DNA of 64,000 nucleotides. Origin: Cellvibrio sp. KY-YJ-3. Lineage in GTDB: Bacteria > Pseudomonadota > Gammaproteobacteria > Pseudomonadales > Cellvibrionaceae. Both the position numbers and the translations under genes were made by a program. The notes below the pieces were generated by a model. That model saw nothing but the letters and a program-made list of their open reading frames with translations, searched no databases and was not told where the DNA came from. Position 1 is the first letter of the stretch, and every line of letters starts with the position of its first letter. The stretch spans positions 1,364,001-1,428,000 of the forward strand of contig NZ_CP031727.1 of assembly GCF_008806955.1 (NCBI RefSeq). The letters are read 5' to 3'. Shown here one piece after another: positions 62,981-64,000 of the stretch.

Positions 62981-64000
62981 TTATTCAAGATCCCTATGTT
63001 TCACAAAAATCTGAGTGGGGAACTTTTTCGAGAATCTCACCGCTAGGGTCTGCTGCAACGCGACCAAATTTTTCACTTGCTCCTCAGTCGAGGCATTTAA
63101 ATTTAAATGTGTTCGACTTTTATCATTAGCGCTCCAACAACCAAAGCCATGATCAAATCGTATATAAGTAACACGACCATTGTCCCACTCAAGTGACAAC
63201 ACTCGGCCATGTGCAATGTCGGACATAGGCATTATGCGAGCATCAATTTCCAACCCCATATAAGAGAAGTATCCTTGAAGAACTGACCTTCTAGTGGTGC
63301 TATCTGCCCATTCCGCATAAACACCAGTGTATTTATCTGACACGGGCCTTGAACCGGTAGATAGCTCCACTTCAGCTACGCTCCAGCGGAGTCCAAGGGA
63401 TAACTTTAAAGAGTTTATGAGTTCCGCAAAAAGCATTATCGTCCAAGGTGATGAAACATATGCATCTGAATATGAGGCTCGGATTAATTCGACATCACCA
63501 CGTATTAATCTTTGCAGCAAAGGGCATTTTTCCAAAAGTTGAGCCCAGAGACGATCCCCGAATCCATCTAAGTTCCCATCACATTTAGTCATTAATTCAA
63601 CTTCAATATCGCCAGCCCCGGAATCTATTAAAAATTGATTAGGGTCTATACTGGTTGTGTTGATAGCAGGCAGCTCTTCGGTCATTATTCGATAAGATGC
63701 GTCCGTATCCCACCACTTTTCATTGGGAATATTTGCAGCAGGGTTTGACACGCCAAATGACGTAACAGGGGTGTTGAGCTCTTCCTCACAGGTTATTGCC
63801 TGTGCCAATAAGCATCCATTACAAGCCTCTGAAATATCAGGATGTGCGATTGATAAAGAAATGCCCATTTTTGATAAGGCATAGAGATCCTCTTTATCCA
63901 CAGAATCTAATGTGCTCAAGTCAGTCGTAGGTAAAACCAACTCAACCTTTTCGAAATAATTTTTCCAAGTTAAACAGTTATCCTTTAAGTTTCCAGCGCT
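62981..64000 (-). CDS. Unrecognised protein, C-terminal part, gene runs off right edge
   Basis: The frame is open through position 64000 on the minus strand (20 more codons before the first possible TTG at 63940), so only the last ~340 residues are in view. A cysteine cluster (ACNGCLLAQAITCEEELN) might bind a metal. The C-terminal half has SLGLRWSVAEVELSTGSRPV, HGRVLSLEWDNGRVTYIRFDHGFGCW, which could be a nucleic-acid or phosphodiesterase-type module. Low GC and position beyond the broken srkA suggest a transferred gene, perhaps in a defence island. No function can be assigned. Confidence 0.6.
   Translation of the reverse strand, partial: SAGNLKDNCLTWKNYFEKVELVLPTTDLSTLDSVDKEDLYALSKMGISLSIAHPDISEACNGCLLAQAITCEEELNTPVTSFGVSNPAANIPNEKWWDTDASYRIMTEELPAINTTSIDPNQFLIDSGAGDIEVELMTKCDGNLDGFGDRLWAQLLEKCPLLQRLIRGDVELIRASYSDAYVSSPWTIMLFAELINSLKLSLGLRWSVAEVELSTGSRPVSDKYTGVYAEWADSTTRRSVLQGYFSYMGLEIDARIMPMSDIAHGRVLSLEWDNGRVTYIRFDHGFGCWSANDKSRTHLNLNASTEEQVKNLVALQQTLAVRFSKKFPTQIFVKHRDLE

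Overview
The window is typical of a gammaproteobacterial chromosome, most likely Cellvibrionaceae (Cellvibrio-like). The conserved block lptM-lysA-dapF-DUF484-xerC, single-copy housekeeping genes (rho, ubiD, trxA, mscL, cysE), periplasmic glucan synthesis (opgGH), a TonB-dependent receptor of the kind abundant in polysaccharide degraders and many exported proteins all point that way. The assignment is inferred from gene content. I saw no tRNA, rRNA, CRISPR array or insertion sequence.

Layout. 1-7.7 kb: the end of a TonB-dependent receptor, a Lys-rich unknown protein, and a signalling group (membrane Ser/Thr kinase with TPRs, FHA protein with a winged-helix-like end, and a divergent sigma-54-activator-like protein with a broken Walker B). 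7.8-12 kb: lptM, lysA, dapF, DUF484, xerC. 12-15.8 kb: an unknown protein, amtB with a clear sigma-54 promoter and an upstream palindrome, a GNAT protein and a polysaccharide-lyase-like secreted protein. 15.9-18.8 kb: an AT-rich three-gene group that looks like a lipase toxin with two periplasmic immunity candidates. 18.9-31.3 kb: two divergent sets of exported proteins: DUF1501-like Tat protein, LamG/cytochrome lipoprotein and DUF1588-like cytochrome on the minus strand; HzsA-like propeller/cytochrome lipoprotein, two beta-barrels, TlpA-type thioredoxin, DUF4266 and DUF3570 on the plus strand. They look like one uncharacterised cell-envelope redox system.

31.4-47.9 kb: a complete aryl polyene (xanthomonadin-like) cluster in four transcription units. 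A chorismatase of the XanB2/Hyg5 type makes the hydroxybenzoate starter. An AMP-ligase and two ACPs load it. Two ketosynthases, a chain-length-factor-like partner, a ketoreductase and two hotdog dehydratases build the polyene. A thioesterase, two acyltransferases, a glycosyltransferase, a LolA-like protein and an MMPL exporter finish it and move it to the outer membrane. A flavin-dependent halogenase-like enzyme suggests ring halogenation.

48-62.7 kb: opgGH, a small unknown gene, a hybrid histidine kinase, trxA, rho (long leader), ubiD, a CPXCG protein, mscL, a periplasmic binding protein, an unknown protein, cysE and srkA. srkA has lost its N-terminal coding region at about 62.76 kb. Beyond that point the DNA is AT-rich and carries the 3' end of an unrecognised large gene running off the right edge, so this looks like the border of a genomic island or a rearrangement.
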